A DNA stretch of 64,000 nucleotides, taken from positions 310,001 through 374,000 of the forward strand of contig CBDEGU010000007.1 of the NCBI GenBank assembly GCA_965238045.1, read 5' to 3'. Under the pieces are notes generated by a model. It was not told the origin of the DNA. It did no database searches and was given only the letters and a program-made list of their open reading frames with translations. Source of the DNA: CBDEGU01 sp965238045 (GTDB taxonomy: Bacteria; Acidobacteriota; Terriglobia; Bryobacterales; UBA6623). Made by a program: the position numbers and the translations under genes. This document shows, one piece after another, positions 25,371 through 34,873 of the stretch. Numbering within the stretch: the stretch's first letter is position 1; each line of letters begins with the position of its first letter.

Positions 25371-26540
25371 TCACGCACCGGAGGTCTGGCCGCGCGGCGG
25401 CGCGTGCGTTGTCTTTCGCGGGGAGTCCATCGTCGTCCGCAGGGAGGCGGCCGTAATCTCGATCACTTTCGGCAGGCTGTAGATTGTCGATGCATAGTGG
25501 CCGCATTCGTGTGTGCAGAAGCAGCCGTTCGCGGCGTGCCGGGCAACCTCGGCGGCTCGGTCGCCGAACCACAGCCGGCTGAAGTCGTAGTCCACCTCGC
25601 GCAAATTGCCGAGGCGGCTGTTGTTGATCTCACACTCAACGACGTCGCCGTTGCTGTAGATGACGCAGGCCAGCCGTCCCGCTACGCAGGAAAACTGAGC
25701 CCGGCCCTCGGTGAGGGTCCGCTCGATGCCGCGCCGCACCTGCTGGTCGAGCAGATGACTCGCCGGACCGTAAGCGTTCAGACCCGAGCGCGAGGGCCGG
25801 GACTCGAGAAAATCCTGCTCCATCCGCTCGATCAGTTGACGATAGATCCGCGGGTCGACTTCGGTTTGCGACGGGTCCAGCGGGTTGCCGCGGCAGTAGT
25901 TGAACGAAACGCCGTCGGGCTGAAAGATTCGCAATAGATCGTCGTAGATCTCTATGATACGGTCCTGATTGTCTTTCATGACGGTCGTCAGGGTGTGGAC
26001 GATCAAATTCGGCCAGCGCTCGCGAAGAGGCCCGATGGCCCGGAGGGTTTCCATCATCCGCGCCAGGGCGTTCTTCTTGCCGCGCAGGCGATCGTGAATT
26101 TCGGGGTCGGTGTGATCGACGCTCAGGTTGAGATGGAAGCGCATCCGCGGCGCTTGGGCGAGCGTCCTCTCAAGCGCGGCGACAACACGCGCGGTGTGTT
26201 GCCCGTTCGTGGGGACATAGAGGTTCGTGACGTGGTTCGCGCGCGCGGCGGACAAGAAGATGTCGGGCAGATCGTCTCGCAGAAACGGCTCGCCGCCCCC
26301 GATGAACAGGTTGTAGATTTCCCCCATCGACTGAAGGGTTTTCTGAAACTCGTCGAGACGAAAGTCGAGATTCGGTTTCGGGTTGAGTTCGTCCCAGTAG
26401 TAACAATGGATGCACTTCTCATCACAACGGGTCGTGACATACAGGGTCACAAAAGGCGGCGTGATCCGCCGGCCGCCCCGCGTTTTCCACTTCGTGCGAA
26501 GCAGGTGGGGGAGGAAGGAGCGGGGTTGCTGGGAACGCAT
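25371..26540 (-). CDS. Radical SAM/SPASM-type protein
   Basis: 389 residues from the ATG at 26538-26540, preceded by GGAGAGG; another ATG lies six codons upstream without a good ribosome site. Cys39, Cys43 and Cys46 (TRCDEKCIHC) form the CxxxCxxC site for the 4Fe-4S cluster and S-adenosylmethionine, followed by GGGEPFLRDD (GGEP motif). The C-terminus has further cysteines (CVAGRLACVIYSNGDVVEC, then CFCTHECGH) as in SPASM/twitch domains that bind auxiliary clusters. Such proteins modify peptides or activate sulfatases. No precursor peptide or sulfatase is visible nearby, so the substrate is unknown. Confidence 0.88.
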   Translation of the reverse strand: MRSQQPRSFLPHLLRTKWKTRGGRRITPPFVTLYVTTRCDEKCIHCYYWDELNPKPNLDFRLDEFQKTLQSMGEIYNLFIGGGEPFLRDDLPDIFLSAARANHVTNLYVPTNGQHTARVVAALERTLAQAPRMRFHLNLSVDHTDPEIHDRLRGKKNALARMMETLRAIGPLRERWPNLIVHTLTTVMKDNQDRIIEIYDDLLRIFQPDGVSFNYCRGNPLDPSQTEVDPRIYRQLIERMEQDFLESRPSRSGLNAYGPASHLLDQQVRRGIERTLTEGRAQFSCVAGRLACVIYSNGDVVECEINNSRLGNLREVDYDFSRLWFGDRAAEVARHAANGCFCTHECGHYASTIYSLPKVIEITAASLRTTMDSPRKTTHAPPRGQTSGA

Positions 26541-26617
26541 GTGGACTGGCCTCTCCATCGACGAACCGAGGTCTTAGCATAGCCCAGCCTGGACCGATGC
26601 GCGGCGGGGGGCGGGGG

Positions 26618-29600
26618 CTACTCTTTCGTTACGGTTTCGTCGAGGTTGAGGATGGTGCTGGCGATGGTCGTCCAAGCGGCTAGTTCGACCGGGTTGAGCT
26701 GCTTGTTCCGGGGCGAGTCGCCGACGCTGAGCAGATCGATGGCTGCTTGTTCGTTTTGGCGGAACTCGTCGAGTTGTTTCTGGAACAGTGTCAGCAGTAC
26801 CTGGCGCTCTTGCGGGTTCGGATCCCGGGCCAGGGCACGGCGGTAGGCGAACCGCAGACGGCTGGAAGGGGCATTGCCCGCCTGCGTCATCATTCCCTCG
26901 GCTAGGATGCGCGAGGCCTCGATATAGGTGGGGTCGTTGAGCAAGACGAGCGCTTGCAGGGGCGTGTTGGTGCGCGCCCGGCGGACGGTGCACTTTTCGC
27001 GATCTGGAGCATCGAAGGTCGCCAGTGTCGGCGGCGGCACGGTTCGCTTCCAGAACGTATACATGCTGCGCCGATAAAGATCCGCACCGCGGCTAGGGGA
27101 ATACACTTGGGCGCTGAAACGGTCGCCGAAAGACATCTCTTTCCACAGCCCCGGGGGCTGATAGGGATACACGCTGGGGCCGCCGATTGCGGTATTCAGG
27201 AGTCCGCTGATGGCGAGGGCGTTGTCGCGCACGATCTCGGCGGGAAGCCGAAAGCGCGAGCCGCGGGCAAGCAGGCGGTTTTCCGGATCTCGCCCGGTCC
27301 CCTCTTTGGTCGCGCGGGAGGACTGCCGGTAGGCGGCGGAGGTGACGATGAGCCGCTGCATGGCCTTGACATCCCAGCCCGTGCGCACGAACTCGGTGGC
27401 GAGCCAGTCGAGCAGTTTTGGATGAGAGGGAGCCTCGCCCTGCGAACCGAAATCTTCCGATGTCTTGACGATGCCGGTTCCGAAATACATCTGCCAATAG
27501 CGATTAACGGCCACACGGGCGGTGAGAGGATGCGCGGGGTCGACCAGCCACTGGGCGAGTCCGAGGCGATTGGCCGGGGCGCCCGAGGGCAGCGGAGGCA
27601 GCACGGCGGGAACACCGGGCGTAACCTTGTCGCCCTTATTACGGTAGTCGCCACGGCCGAGGATGAAGCTGTCGCGGGGCTTCTCCATCTCGGTCATCAC
27701 CATGGCGGTTGGGATTTGCCGGTCAAGCTGGTCCCTGCGCTTCCGCATGGAAGTGAGCTTGGCGTAGGTTGCGCGGTGTCGTTTGGAGGCGTGGTGTGTG
27801 AGGTAGTAGTCGCGCAGTTTTTGGGCTTGGGACTTGCAACGGCGCTCGGCTTTAGAGGTTTTTTTCTGTTTCTTGTCTGGATTCTGTTCCGCGTTGTCTG
27901 ACTTGGGTTCGGCCAGCAGGTCGCCGAACTGGGCGCAGGGGTTGCCGCTGGCGCGGGCGGCGAGCAGCACCCGCAAGGGCTCGTGTACCGCGAGTTGGGT
28001 GATTTCGGATGGCGTCAACAAGCGGCCGTAGACGCGCAGGTCGTCGATATCGCCTTTGAACGGCTTGCCAATCGCTCGGTCGCCGATGGCCAGAGGGCTG
28101 TGGTTGGCGATGGAACCGTCGAGGGTATCGCGGACGGTGATGGTCTTCCATGGCTCGCCGTCGATGAATAATTTGACTCCCGTGGCCTTGCCGCCGCCGT
28201 CGTAGGAAATGGTGAGATGATTCGTCGCGCGGTTGATGATTTTCTTGACCGACTTGACCTCAATCACGTTGCCAGGCGACTGGTGCGCCAGGCGGATGTA
28301 GAGCGTGTGGCCGCGCTTGAAGTTCGGCAATTTCGTGGCGCGGTCGATGTAGATTTCCAGCCCGCGGCGCGAGCCGGGATCGCCGATCTTGTGCAATACG
28401 GTCTTGGCAGTCTTGCGAATGGTGCGCATCCAGAAGGCGATGCTGAAGGCGTGATCGCCGATGGCCTTGATGTCGGCGAATTCCGCCTGTGTCTCGCCGC
28501 TGAACCGGGCGGCGCGGCCGGCCGGGCCGTCCTCATAGGTGATTTCCCCGCGGGTTGTCTTGCCGTCTTGCCCGCCGCCGGCCGGAGAGGCGGAGACATC
28601 GTCGAGGTTTTCTTCGAATGTGTAGTGGGCTCGCAGGCCGCCGGCGGGGGCGGCGGGGATTTCGGCGAGCGCATCGGCGAGCCACTGCTGCTCCAGCGGG
28701 GCGACGACGGCGTTGGATAGTTTCTTCTTGGCTTGCTCGATGTCTCGTTCTAGTTTGTCGAAGCGGCGCTGCTGCGACGAGGTGCCCAGCCGCAGCATGG
28801 GGGCGGCATTGCCCTTAGTGCCGTCGAGGCCTTTCTCGGGAATGGTGTTGAAGAAGGCATAGAAAGAGTAGAAGTCTCGCTGCTGGATGGGGTCGTACTT
28901 ATGGTTGTGGCAGCGCGCGCATCCCATGGTTATGGCCATCCAAACGGTGGCGGTGGTGTCGAGGCGGTCGATGACGTATTCGTTTTGATACTCCTCGGGG
29001 ATCGCTCCGCCCTCGAAGTTGATCATGTGATTACGGTTGAAGCCGGTGGCGATTTTCTGCTCGCGGGTCGCGTTGGGGAGCAGGTCGCCGGCAAGCTGCT
29101 CGATCGTAAAGCGATCGTAGGGCATGTTGCGGTTGAAGGCGTTGATGACCCAATCGCGCCAGCGCCACATATCACGGTGGGAGTCGATGTGATAGCCGTG
29201 CGTATCGGCGTAACGCGCCAGATCGAGCCATTCCATGGCCATGCGTTCGCCGTAGTGGGGCGAGTTCAGCAGCCGCTCGACACGCTTCTCGTACGCGTTG
29301 GGTGACGAATCCTTGAGGAAGGAGTCGATCTCTTTCGGGGTGGGCGGCAGCCCGGTGAGGTCGAAGGTGACGCGCCGCAGCAGGGTCGCCTTGGCGGCTT
29401 CGGGAGATGGCTCGAGACCCTCGCGGTCGAGGCGGGCGAAGATGAAGTTGTCGATCGCGTTCCGCGGCCATGCCGCGCTCCGCGATGCCTGCTCGACCTT
29501 CGGAGGCTCCGGGCGCTGGGGTGTGACATAAGCCCAGTGTGTTTGCCACTCGGCGCCCTGGTCGATCCACCGGCGGATGGTTTCGATCTCGCCGGGGCTC

Positions 29601-29947
29601 AGCGTCCGATTCGCCGCGGGCGGCGGCATGCGGGCGATGACGGTCTCGTGGCTGATGCGCTGATAGAGGCGGCTCTCGGCTGCGTTGCCGGGAAGGATGA
29701 CGGCTGAGCCGCCGCGATCGGCGAATGCTCCTGCTTTGGTGTCGAGGCGCAGGCCGACCTGGCGCTGCTGGTCGTCGGGTCCGTGACAGGCGAAACATTT
29801 GTCGGAGAGGATGGAGCGGACCTGGCGATTGAAGTCCACGCGCGCGCCGGTGCCGGGCGGGGCTGGGGGTGGGGGCGGGGCGGCGGACGCGGGCAGGAAC
29901 GCGCAGGCAAGTGTGAGGAGAAACCTAGGGGCGAAAGGAAGTTTCAT
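26618..29947 (-). CDS. PSCyt1/DUF1549/LamG/DUF1553 exported protein
   Basis: 1109 residues with a signal peptide (LLTLACAFLPASAAP). In order: a PSCyt1 haem-binding domain with CFACHGPDD at about residue 51, the DUF1549 domain (WPRNAIDNFIFARLDREGLE, with a second CARCHNHKYDP motif), a LamG-type sugar-binding insert (RAHYTFEENLDD to DDLRVYGRLL), a basic linker, and DUF1553 (RNRWWQ-like VNRYWQMYFGTG to NTPLQALVLLNDPTYIE). The architecture is common in Planctomycetes, Verrucomicrobia and Acidobacteria and is associated with polysaccharide breakdown or oxidation. Often a DUF1501 sulfatase-like gene follows; none is here. Confidence 0.92.
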   Translation of the reverse strand: MKLPFAPRFLLTLACAFLPASAAPPPPPAPPGTGARVDFNRQVRSILSDKCFACHGPDDQQRQVGLRLDTKAGAFADRGGSAVILPGNAAESRLYQRISHETVIARMPPPAANRTLSPGEIETIRRWIDQGAEWQTHWAYVTPQRPEPPKVEQASRSAAWPRNAIDNFIFARLDREGLEPSPEAAKATLLRRVTFDLTGLPPTPKEIDSFLKDSSPNAYEKRVERLLNSPHYGERMAMEWLDLARYADTHGYHIDSHRDMWRWRDWVINAFNRNMPYDRFTIEQLAGDLLPNATREQKIATGFNRNHMINFEGGAIPEEYQNEYVIDRLDTTATVWMAITMGCARCHNHKYDPIQQRDFYSFYAFFNTIPEKGLDGTKGNAAPMLRLGTSSQQRRFDKLERDIEQAKKKLSNAVVAPLEQQWLADALAEIPAAPAGGLRAHYTFEENLDDVSASPAGGGQDGKTTRGEITYEDGPAGRAARFSGETQAEFADIKAIGDHAFSIAFWMRTIRKTAKTVLHKIGDPGSRRGLEIYIDRATKLPNFKRGHTLYIRLAHQSPGNVIEVKSVKKIINRATNHLTISYDGGGKATGVKLFIDGEPWKTITVRDTLDGSIANHSPLAIGDRAIGKPFKGDIDDLRVYGRLLTPSEITQLAVHEPLRVLLAARASGNPCAQFGDLLAEPKSDNAEQNPDKKQKKTSKAERRCKSQAQKLRDYYLTHHASKRHRATYAKLTSMRKRRDQLDRQIPTAMVMTEMEKPRDSFILGRGDYRNKGDKVTPGVPAVLPPLPSGAPANRLGLAQWLVDPAHPLTARVAVNRYWQMYFGTGIVKTSEDFGSQGEAPSHPKLLDWLATEFVRTGWDVKAMQRLIVTSAAYRQSSRATKEGTGRDPENRLLARGSRFRLPAEIVRDNALAISGLLNTAIGGPSVYPYQPPGLWKEMSFGDRFSAQVYSPSRGADLYRRSMYTFWKRTVPPPTLATFDAPDREKCTVRRARTNTPLQALVLLNDPTYIEASRILAEGMMTQAGNAPSSRLRFAYRRALARDPNPQERQVLLTLFQKQLDEFRQNEQAAIDLLSVGDSPRNKQLNPVELAAWTTIASTILNLDETVTKE

Positions 29948-30075
29948 GACGAACCTCCGCGTGCGACCAGGTGCGGGCTAGCTCTATCTTACAGATCGGC
30001 GGGCCGGCGAGGGTAAGGCAGGTGAGGGACGCGCTGCGTGCGTGGGAGCTGCGATGGGAGCATCTGCCCCGTGGC

Positions 30076-31374
30076 TCAATGGAGAAAAGGTTCGAGGTCG
30101 AGGCCGAAGCCCGGCTGGCCGGAAGGCAGCACATAGCCGTCGGGTTCGGGCAGTAGCGTGACCGCGCGAGTGAGCGAGCGGCGTTCGGCCTCGATTTGAC
30201 GCGATGGGCCGATGCTCTCGGCGAGCGGCGCGTTGGCTGTCGCCATGATGAAGTGCAGTCCCCAGATCGTGCCGCCCTGATGGGGGATGACCGGGATACC
30301 GCGTTCGGCGGCCATGGCGGCGATGCGCCGGATTTCGGTCAGCCCGCCACACCAGTTGATATCGGGCTGCAGGACGTCGGCGCCCTCGTAGTCGAGCAGC
30401 CGACGGAAGCCCCAGCGCGTGTATTCATGCTCTCCGGTGGCGATGCGCGTGGAGGTGATATCACGGTTGATGCGGCGATAGCCCCAGTAGTCGTCGGGCG
30501 GAAGCAATTCCTCGATCCAGTACATGTCGTAGGGTTCCAAGCGTTTGGCCATTTCGATCGTGTAATCGGCGTCCCAGGCCATGTAGCAGTCGAGCATCAG
30601 CATCAAGTCGCCGCCGAGGGTTTCACGGCTGTTCTTGATGAGCGCCTCGTTCTTGCGCATGCCTTCGAGCCCGTCGGCGGGGCCATGTGGCGCGGCCAGT
30701 TTAACGCCCTTATAGCCGAAGCACGGATACCATTCAACATCGTTGCCCGTGGCGTAGGTTGGAATACGTTCTTTGATCTTGCCGCCGAGCAGTTGGTAGA
30801 CCGGTTTGTTGTGCGCCTTGCCTGCGATGTCCCAGAGGGCAAGATCGATGGCGCTGATGGCCATCACGGTGACTCCGCCGCGGCCGTAGGGCAGAGAAAC
30901 CCGGAATAGAATGTCCCAGAGGCGTTCGACGTTGAGCGGGTCTTCGCCAAGCAGAAGGCCCCGGAAGTGCTCTTCGATGATGAAGGCGGCCGCGCCTCCG
31001 CCGGCGGCCTTGCCCCAGCCCTTGATGCCCTGATTGGTCTCGATCTCGACCCACAGGGAGCGCATCTTCTCCGAGCGCCACGACGAGCGCTTGGCTTTGT
31101 ATTCGGGGTAGATGGACATCGGATTGGCGATGACGGTGTTTTGTAGCCAGCCCCAGTAGTTTTCCGGCTCTTTCGAGCGCGGGTGGATGATGCGGACGGC
31201 GGTGATCTTCAGCTTGCTTGGCCCGCCGGCGGGAGCTGCGGCCGCGGAGGTCTCCGGCTGCTGCGCGAAGGAAAGCGCCGAACCGTCCATGGTGGCGAGC
31301 CCTCCCAACACGCTGGCGCCGCAGCGGCGGAGAAACCGGCGGCGGGATGAAGTCTGCGGGCGGGCGGCGGGCAT
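30076..31374 (-). CDS. L-rhamnonate-dehydratase-like enolase-superfamily enzyme with Tat signal
   Basis: About 432 residues from the ATG at 31372-31374. That start opens with MPAARPQTSSRRRFLRRCGA, a twin-arginine signal; the longer upstream frame is unlikely. The body resembles L-rhamnonate dehydratase: VIANPMSIYPEYK, FIIEEHF, DLALWDIAGK, then metal ligands in LMLDCYMAWD, YWIEELLPPDDYWGYR and TGEHEYTRWGFR, plus QPDINWCGGLTE and catalytic His in IPHQGGT. The family dehydrates L-rhamnonate to 2-keto-3-deoxy-L-rhamnonate, a step in rhamnose use. Export of such an enzyme is unusual. Related acid-sugar dehydratases cannot be excluded. Confidence 0.75.
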   Translation of the reverse strand: MPAARPQTSSRRRFLRRCGASVLGGLATMDGSALSFAQQPETSAAAAPAGGPSKLKITAVRIIHPRSKEPENYWGWLQNTVIANPMSIYPEYKAKRSSWRSEKMRSLWVEIETNQGIKGWGKAAGGGAAAFIIEEHFRGLLLGEDPLNVERLWDILFRVSLPYGRGGVTVMAISAIDLALWDIAGKAHNKPVYQLLGGKIKERIPTYATGNDVEWYPCFGYKGVKLAAPHGPADGLEGMRKNEALIKNSRETLGGDLMLMLDCYMAWDADYTIEMAKRLEPYDMYWIEELLPPDDYWGYRRINRDITSTRIATGEHEYTRWGFRRLLDYEGADVLQPDINWCGGLTEIRRIAAMAAERGIPVIPHQGGTIWGLHFIMATANAPLAESIGPSRQIEAERRSLTRAVTLLPEPDGYVLPSGQPGFGLDLEPFLH

Positions 31375-31583
31375 CGGAAAACTCTCGGTCGAGGCGCTTT
31401 CGTAGTGTACAAGAAATTCGCGGCGGGACCCGGGGCTGGGACCTGGGGTGGGAGATGGCCGGGAGATGGAATGTTCTGTTTCGAGCGAGTCGCTCTTCCC
31501 TATCGCTTGCAAGGCTGGGAGTTGTAAGCTCGGAGCTGGGAGGGCGAACGCGAGTTGTAGAATGGCTCCAGGAGGCCACCACC

Positions 31584-32216
31584 ATGCGACACACCATGCG
31601 GGGCGTATTCAGATCTAGCTTGCTATTGTTTTGGGTCGTGATGCTCGTGTCCGCGGCCGGTCCCAGTTATGAAGACGTAATGCGGCATCTTGAGAAGATG
31701 CGCGCCGAGCAGAAGGGCATGATGAATGTCGCGCCGGCCGAAGGGGAACATCTCAAGGGACTGGTTACCCAGCTTGGCGCGAAACGAGTTCTTGAAATCG
31801 GAACCTCGAACGGCTACTCCGGTATCTGGCTGGCGCTGGGCTTGAGAGAAACCGGCGGGAAGCTGATCACGCTCGATATCGACGAGGGGCGCTACCGGCT
31901 GGCCCAGAAAAACTTCAAAACGACCGGAGTGGCGCCGCTCATCGATTCGCGCCTGACCGATGCCCTCAAGGAACTCTCTCAACTTGACGGACCCTTCGAT
32001 CTGGTTTTCATCGACGCCTGGAAGGCGGACTATCCGAAGTATCTCGAAATCATCCTGCCGAAACTGCGCTCGGGCGGAATCGTCGCGGCGCACAACGTCG
32101 ACTCGCATCGAGAGGAACTGGCGGACTTTATCGATACAGTCAAGAATCACCCTGAACTGGAAACGCAGTTCGTCCGCAAGGGCCGGGCCGGTTTGTCGGT
32201 GAGCGTCAAGAAATAG
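31584..32216 (+). CDS. Exported or membrane-anchored O-methyltransferase-family protein
   Basis: 210 residues from the ATG at 31584, with AGGAGG eight bases upstream. A hydrophobic N-terminus (SSLLLFWVVMLVSAAG) suggests export or anchoring. The rest is a class I SAM-dependent O-methyltransferase like the COMT-type family: KRVLEIGTSNGYSGIWLALG (SAM site), LDIDEGRYRLAQ, and DLVFIDAWKADYPKYLEIIL with GGIVAAHNVD for metal and substrate. A methyltransferase outside the cytoplasm would lack SAM, so either the segment is a membrane anchor with the domain inside or the protein has another role. It is divergent from the rhamnonate dehydratase-like gene. Confidence 0.85.
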   Translation: MRHTMRGVFRSSLLLFWVVMLVSAAGPSYEDVMRHLEKMRAEQKGMMNVAPAEGEHLKGLVTQLGAKRVLEIGTSNGYSGIWLALGLRETGGKLITLDIDEGRYRLAQKNFKTTGVAPLIDSRLTDALKELSQLDGPFDLVFIDAWKADYPKYLEIILPKLRSGGIVAAHNVDSHREELADFIDTVKNHPELETQFVRKGRAGLSVSVKK

Positions 32217-32329
32217 CCGCTGGCCGGCTCCATCGGTGGGGGGCAGCCCGCTGACTTCAGCGCCTGGACGCTTAAGGGCAGGGAAACGATTTCACGTGCC
32301 AAGCGGCGTCCTTGGTTTGCTCGTTCCGC

Positions 32330-33592
32330 CTAGTCGAGTGGAAACAGCCGCTGCTCGAATGCGACCCGGATCGACTCTCCTTCCTCGAAGCCCTGGACGA
32401 CAATCTCCGCGCCGTCGATGCGAACATCCGTCACTCCGCGAAAGCCCTCGGGGACCTCGGTGAGAATCGCCAGATAGCGAGCTGTCTGTTCGCCCTTGCC
32501 GTCGAGCCATCCGAATGCCGGCGTATCGTAAATCGTCGTCTGTTTAGCGTATTCCCGGGCCGTGCCGGCGATGCGGGTATTGCCGAACTCCATGCCGCGG
32601 GTCATGGTCTCGCCGTTCCAGGGAGGCGTCTTCAAGCGGCGGTTCTCTTCCCAGACCATCATCCAGGGGTAGTCGGCGCGCCGAAATACGTAGAGCATCA
32701 TCAGGCGATGCTTCGTGTTGACGGCGGAAATGAAGGCGATGTCGCGCTCCGGGTCCAGCAGGAAATAGGCCATCTTGAGACTGGGAGCGCTGGGAGCAAA
32801 TCGCCGGTAATCGTCTTCTCGCCGGCCGTCTCCGCCCACCGGCCAGTCGCCTAAGGGCTTGATGGTCTCGCTCTCCTCGTCCCAGGTGTCGCCGCGCGTC
32901 GCCGAAGCGTCGAAGAATGTCTCCTCCGGATCAACAAACGGCGGTCCGAACGTCACGTGCTGCACCCAGCCGAACGGCCGGTCGAGACTGAGCTTATTGC
33001 GAACGGTCTCTTCGACGTAGAGAATCGGCTGACCGGGCGCCAGTCGCATCGTGCGAGTGATCGAGGTTCCGGACTGAACAAGATCAAATCGATGTACCAA
33101 CGACGTGTCGTCCTGGGAGACGAACTGGGCCGGAAGAATCGAGACCTCGCCGTGATAGGCCAGCCCGGCCTTGAACTCGGTTTTCGAGGGCGCGCCCCAG
33201 TAGTCGAAGCACAAGTTATGGCCCATGATGCCCGCCAGCAGCGCCGCCTCGGAGTCGGTGCCGTAAATGGCGCCGTGCTTGTCGCGGTCGTAGGTCCACG
33301 GGTCGATCGAGGGCCACGGCGGAACCCAGAGCGGATTCAGCGATTCTCCGGCGGCGGTCTTGGCGACGACCTCGGCGATGTGGCCGCCGCCCTGAAGCAC
33401 CGTCACCCGCAGCCGGTCGTTTTCAAGCCGCCAAGCGGCCCGGCCGCGGAAGGAGTAGGAGTCTTGCTCTGGGCTCTTCATAGGGGACTTGGATTCGCAG
33501 CCGCCGAGCAGCGCCAGCGCCGCCAGCGTGGCAGGGAGGGCGGCAAAGCACGATCGGCCGCGCGGGCGCGAAGAAATGATGGAATGGCTCAC
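32330..33592 (-). CDS. Lipoprotein with a galactose-mutarotase-like fold
   Basis: 420 residues. The N-terminus has a lipobox (ALALLGGC, Cys at about 31), so the protein should be lipid-anchored outside the cytoplasm. The body is beta-rich with repeated segments typical of the mutarotase/aldose-epimerase superfamily (LRVTVLQGGGHIAEVVAK, then ITRTMRLAPGQPILYVEETV, HVTFGPPFVDPEETFF). I do not see a confident catalytic pair, so epimerase activity is not claimed. Sugar binding is plausible given the surrounding carbohydrate genes. Confidence 0.65.
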   Translation of the reverse strand: MSHSIISSRPRGRSCFAALPATLAALALLGGCESKSPMKSPEQDSYSFRGRAAWRLENDRLRVTVLQGGGHIAEVVAKTAAGESLNPLWVPPWPSIDPWTYDRDKHGAIYGTDSEAALLAGIMGHNLCFDYWGAPSKTEFKAGLAYHGEVSILPAQFVSQDDTSLVHRFDLVQSGTSITRTMRLAPGQPILYVEETVRNKLSLDRPFGWVQHVTFGPPFVDPEETFFDASATRGDTWDEESETIKPLGDWPVGGDGRREDDYRRFAPSAPSLKMAYFLLDPERDIAFISAVNTKHRLMMLYVFRRADYPWMMVWEENRRLKTPPWNGETMTRGMEFGNTRIAGTAREYAKQTTIYDTPAFGWLDGKGEQTARYLAILTEVPEGFRGVTDVRIDGAEIVVQGFEEGESIRVAFEQRLFPLD

Positions 33593-33744
33593 AGCCGTCT
33601 ATTATGCACGATTGGCCGCTCGATCTGGCAGCGGCTGGAATCCCGCGGCGTGGCCGCGATTCGCCACCGGGCTGGGCGCCCGGCTCCGTTCCCATGGTTG
33701 TCCGCCGCTCTTACTTGTCCCCGGCCGAACCCGCCGCAGGCTGC

Positions 33745-34782
33745 TCACGGTTTGTTGGCAAGAGCCGCCCTTGGGATCTTGCAGCCGATCGTGCCGGCGA
33801 TGGCGGCGATATCGTATTCCCCCTGAAAACCGATCAACTGGTGGGCGGCCCAGGGTTCCAATCCGTACTCGCCGGTCAGCCAGTGCACCATGTCGGTGGT
33901 GGCGATCTTGAGAGCCTCGTTGAGTGTACCGCCCGAGTGGTTTCCGATGCTGATCAGGTAGCGGTCGTTGATGATGCGCAGCGTCGTGAGATGGGCCGCT
34001 TTCTTGAGGCCGATCGTGAACTCGACATCCAAAGACGTCTCGACGCCGGAGCCGACCGCTTCGCCGTCGCCCTGCACCGCGTGGCCGTCGCCGAACATCA
34101 GATACCCGCCAGGATGGTAGACGGGAATGAGAACCGTGGCGCCCTCACGGACTTCCTTGTAGTCCATGTTGCCGCCCCAATTGCCGGTGGGTCCCGAACG
34201 CGGAGCCTCGTCGCCGGCCGGCGGGACGCCGATACATCCCAGCAGCGGGCGCGCCTCGAACTCGAGCTTGATCTTCCGGCTCACCGGTTCCCGCATGCGA
34301 ACCGTGTTGTTGCGAAGGTCGATCACCCAGGGAACGAGATCGCGCCGGCCTTCGATGAAGTTCTTCGGGCCCCCGAGCATCATCGCCTTGTCGTAGAGGT
34401 AGTCGTATCTCTCGTTGTCAAGATAGTCTTTGCTAAGCGCGTAGGCGCTGATCTGATACGAGGTGTATCCCCACGCGCGGTTGAGCCGGACTTTGTCGAG
34501 ATGAACCACCAGGGCGTCTCCCGGCTCGGCGCCTTCCACATCGAAGGGGCCGGTCAGCGGATTGCCGTGCGTCTTGGTGCGCCGCACGTTCTGGTAGTCC
34601 CAGCCGGCCGAGTCCACCGTCTTGGTGATCACGCGGTCGCCGGGACGGAGGCGGGCCTCGACCCGGTGGTGCCGGTCGAAGGTGTGATGGTTGCGCTCAT
34701 TGACGACACGGTGAACCTCGCTGAAGGCGGGGGCGCAAAGTACGGCGAGACAGACGAAAAACATTCTCAAGGGTGTTGTCAT
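33745..34782 (-). CDS. Exported acetamidase/formamidase-family protein
   Basis: 345 residues from the ATG at 34780-34782, which opens a signal peptide (MFFVCLAVLCAPAFSE). The FmdA/AmdA fold is clear: LRPGDRVITKTVDSAGWD, GAEPGDALVVHLDKV, the ligand-rich GCIGVPPAGD and GGNMDYKEVREGAT, and MFGDGHAVQGDGE. Family members hydrolyse formamide or acetamide to the acid and ammonia, but exported relatives are poorly characterised. It is divergent from the YihY gene, with about 90 bp of shared promoter region. Confidence 0.87.
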   Translation of the reverse strand: MTTPLRMFFVCLAVLCAPAFSEVHRVVNERNHHTFDRHHRVEARLRPGDRVITKTVDSAGWDYQNVRRTKTHGNPLTGPFDVEGAEPGDALVVHLDKVRLNRAWGYTSYQISAYALSKDYLDNERYDYLYDKAMMLGGPKNFIEGRRDLVPWVIDLRNNTVRMREPVSRKIKLEFEARPLLGCIGVPPAGDEAPRSGPTGNWGGNMDYKEVREGATVLIPVYHPGGYLMFGDGHAVQGDGEAVGSGVETSLDVEFTIGLKKAAHLTTLRIINDRYLISIGNHSGGTLNEALKIATTDMVHWLTGEYGLEPWAAHQLIGFQGEYDIAAIAGTIGCKIPRAALANKP

Positions 34783-34873
34783 GGTAAGAACCTGTAGCTC
34801 TAATTTCGGTACGATCAAAGCGCGAAGTCCCGGCATCGCGCGGCTGGACGGCTAGCGATTCACTGGTCACGAG

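Noticed and set aside
33604..34797. 397-codon frame on the plus strand
   Set aside because: Antisense to the formamidase-like gene, with low-complexity Val/Arg-rich sequence.
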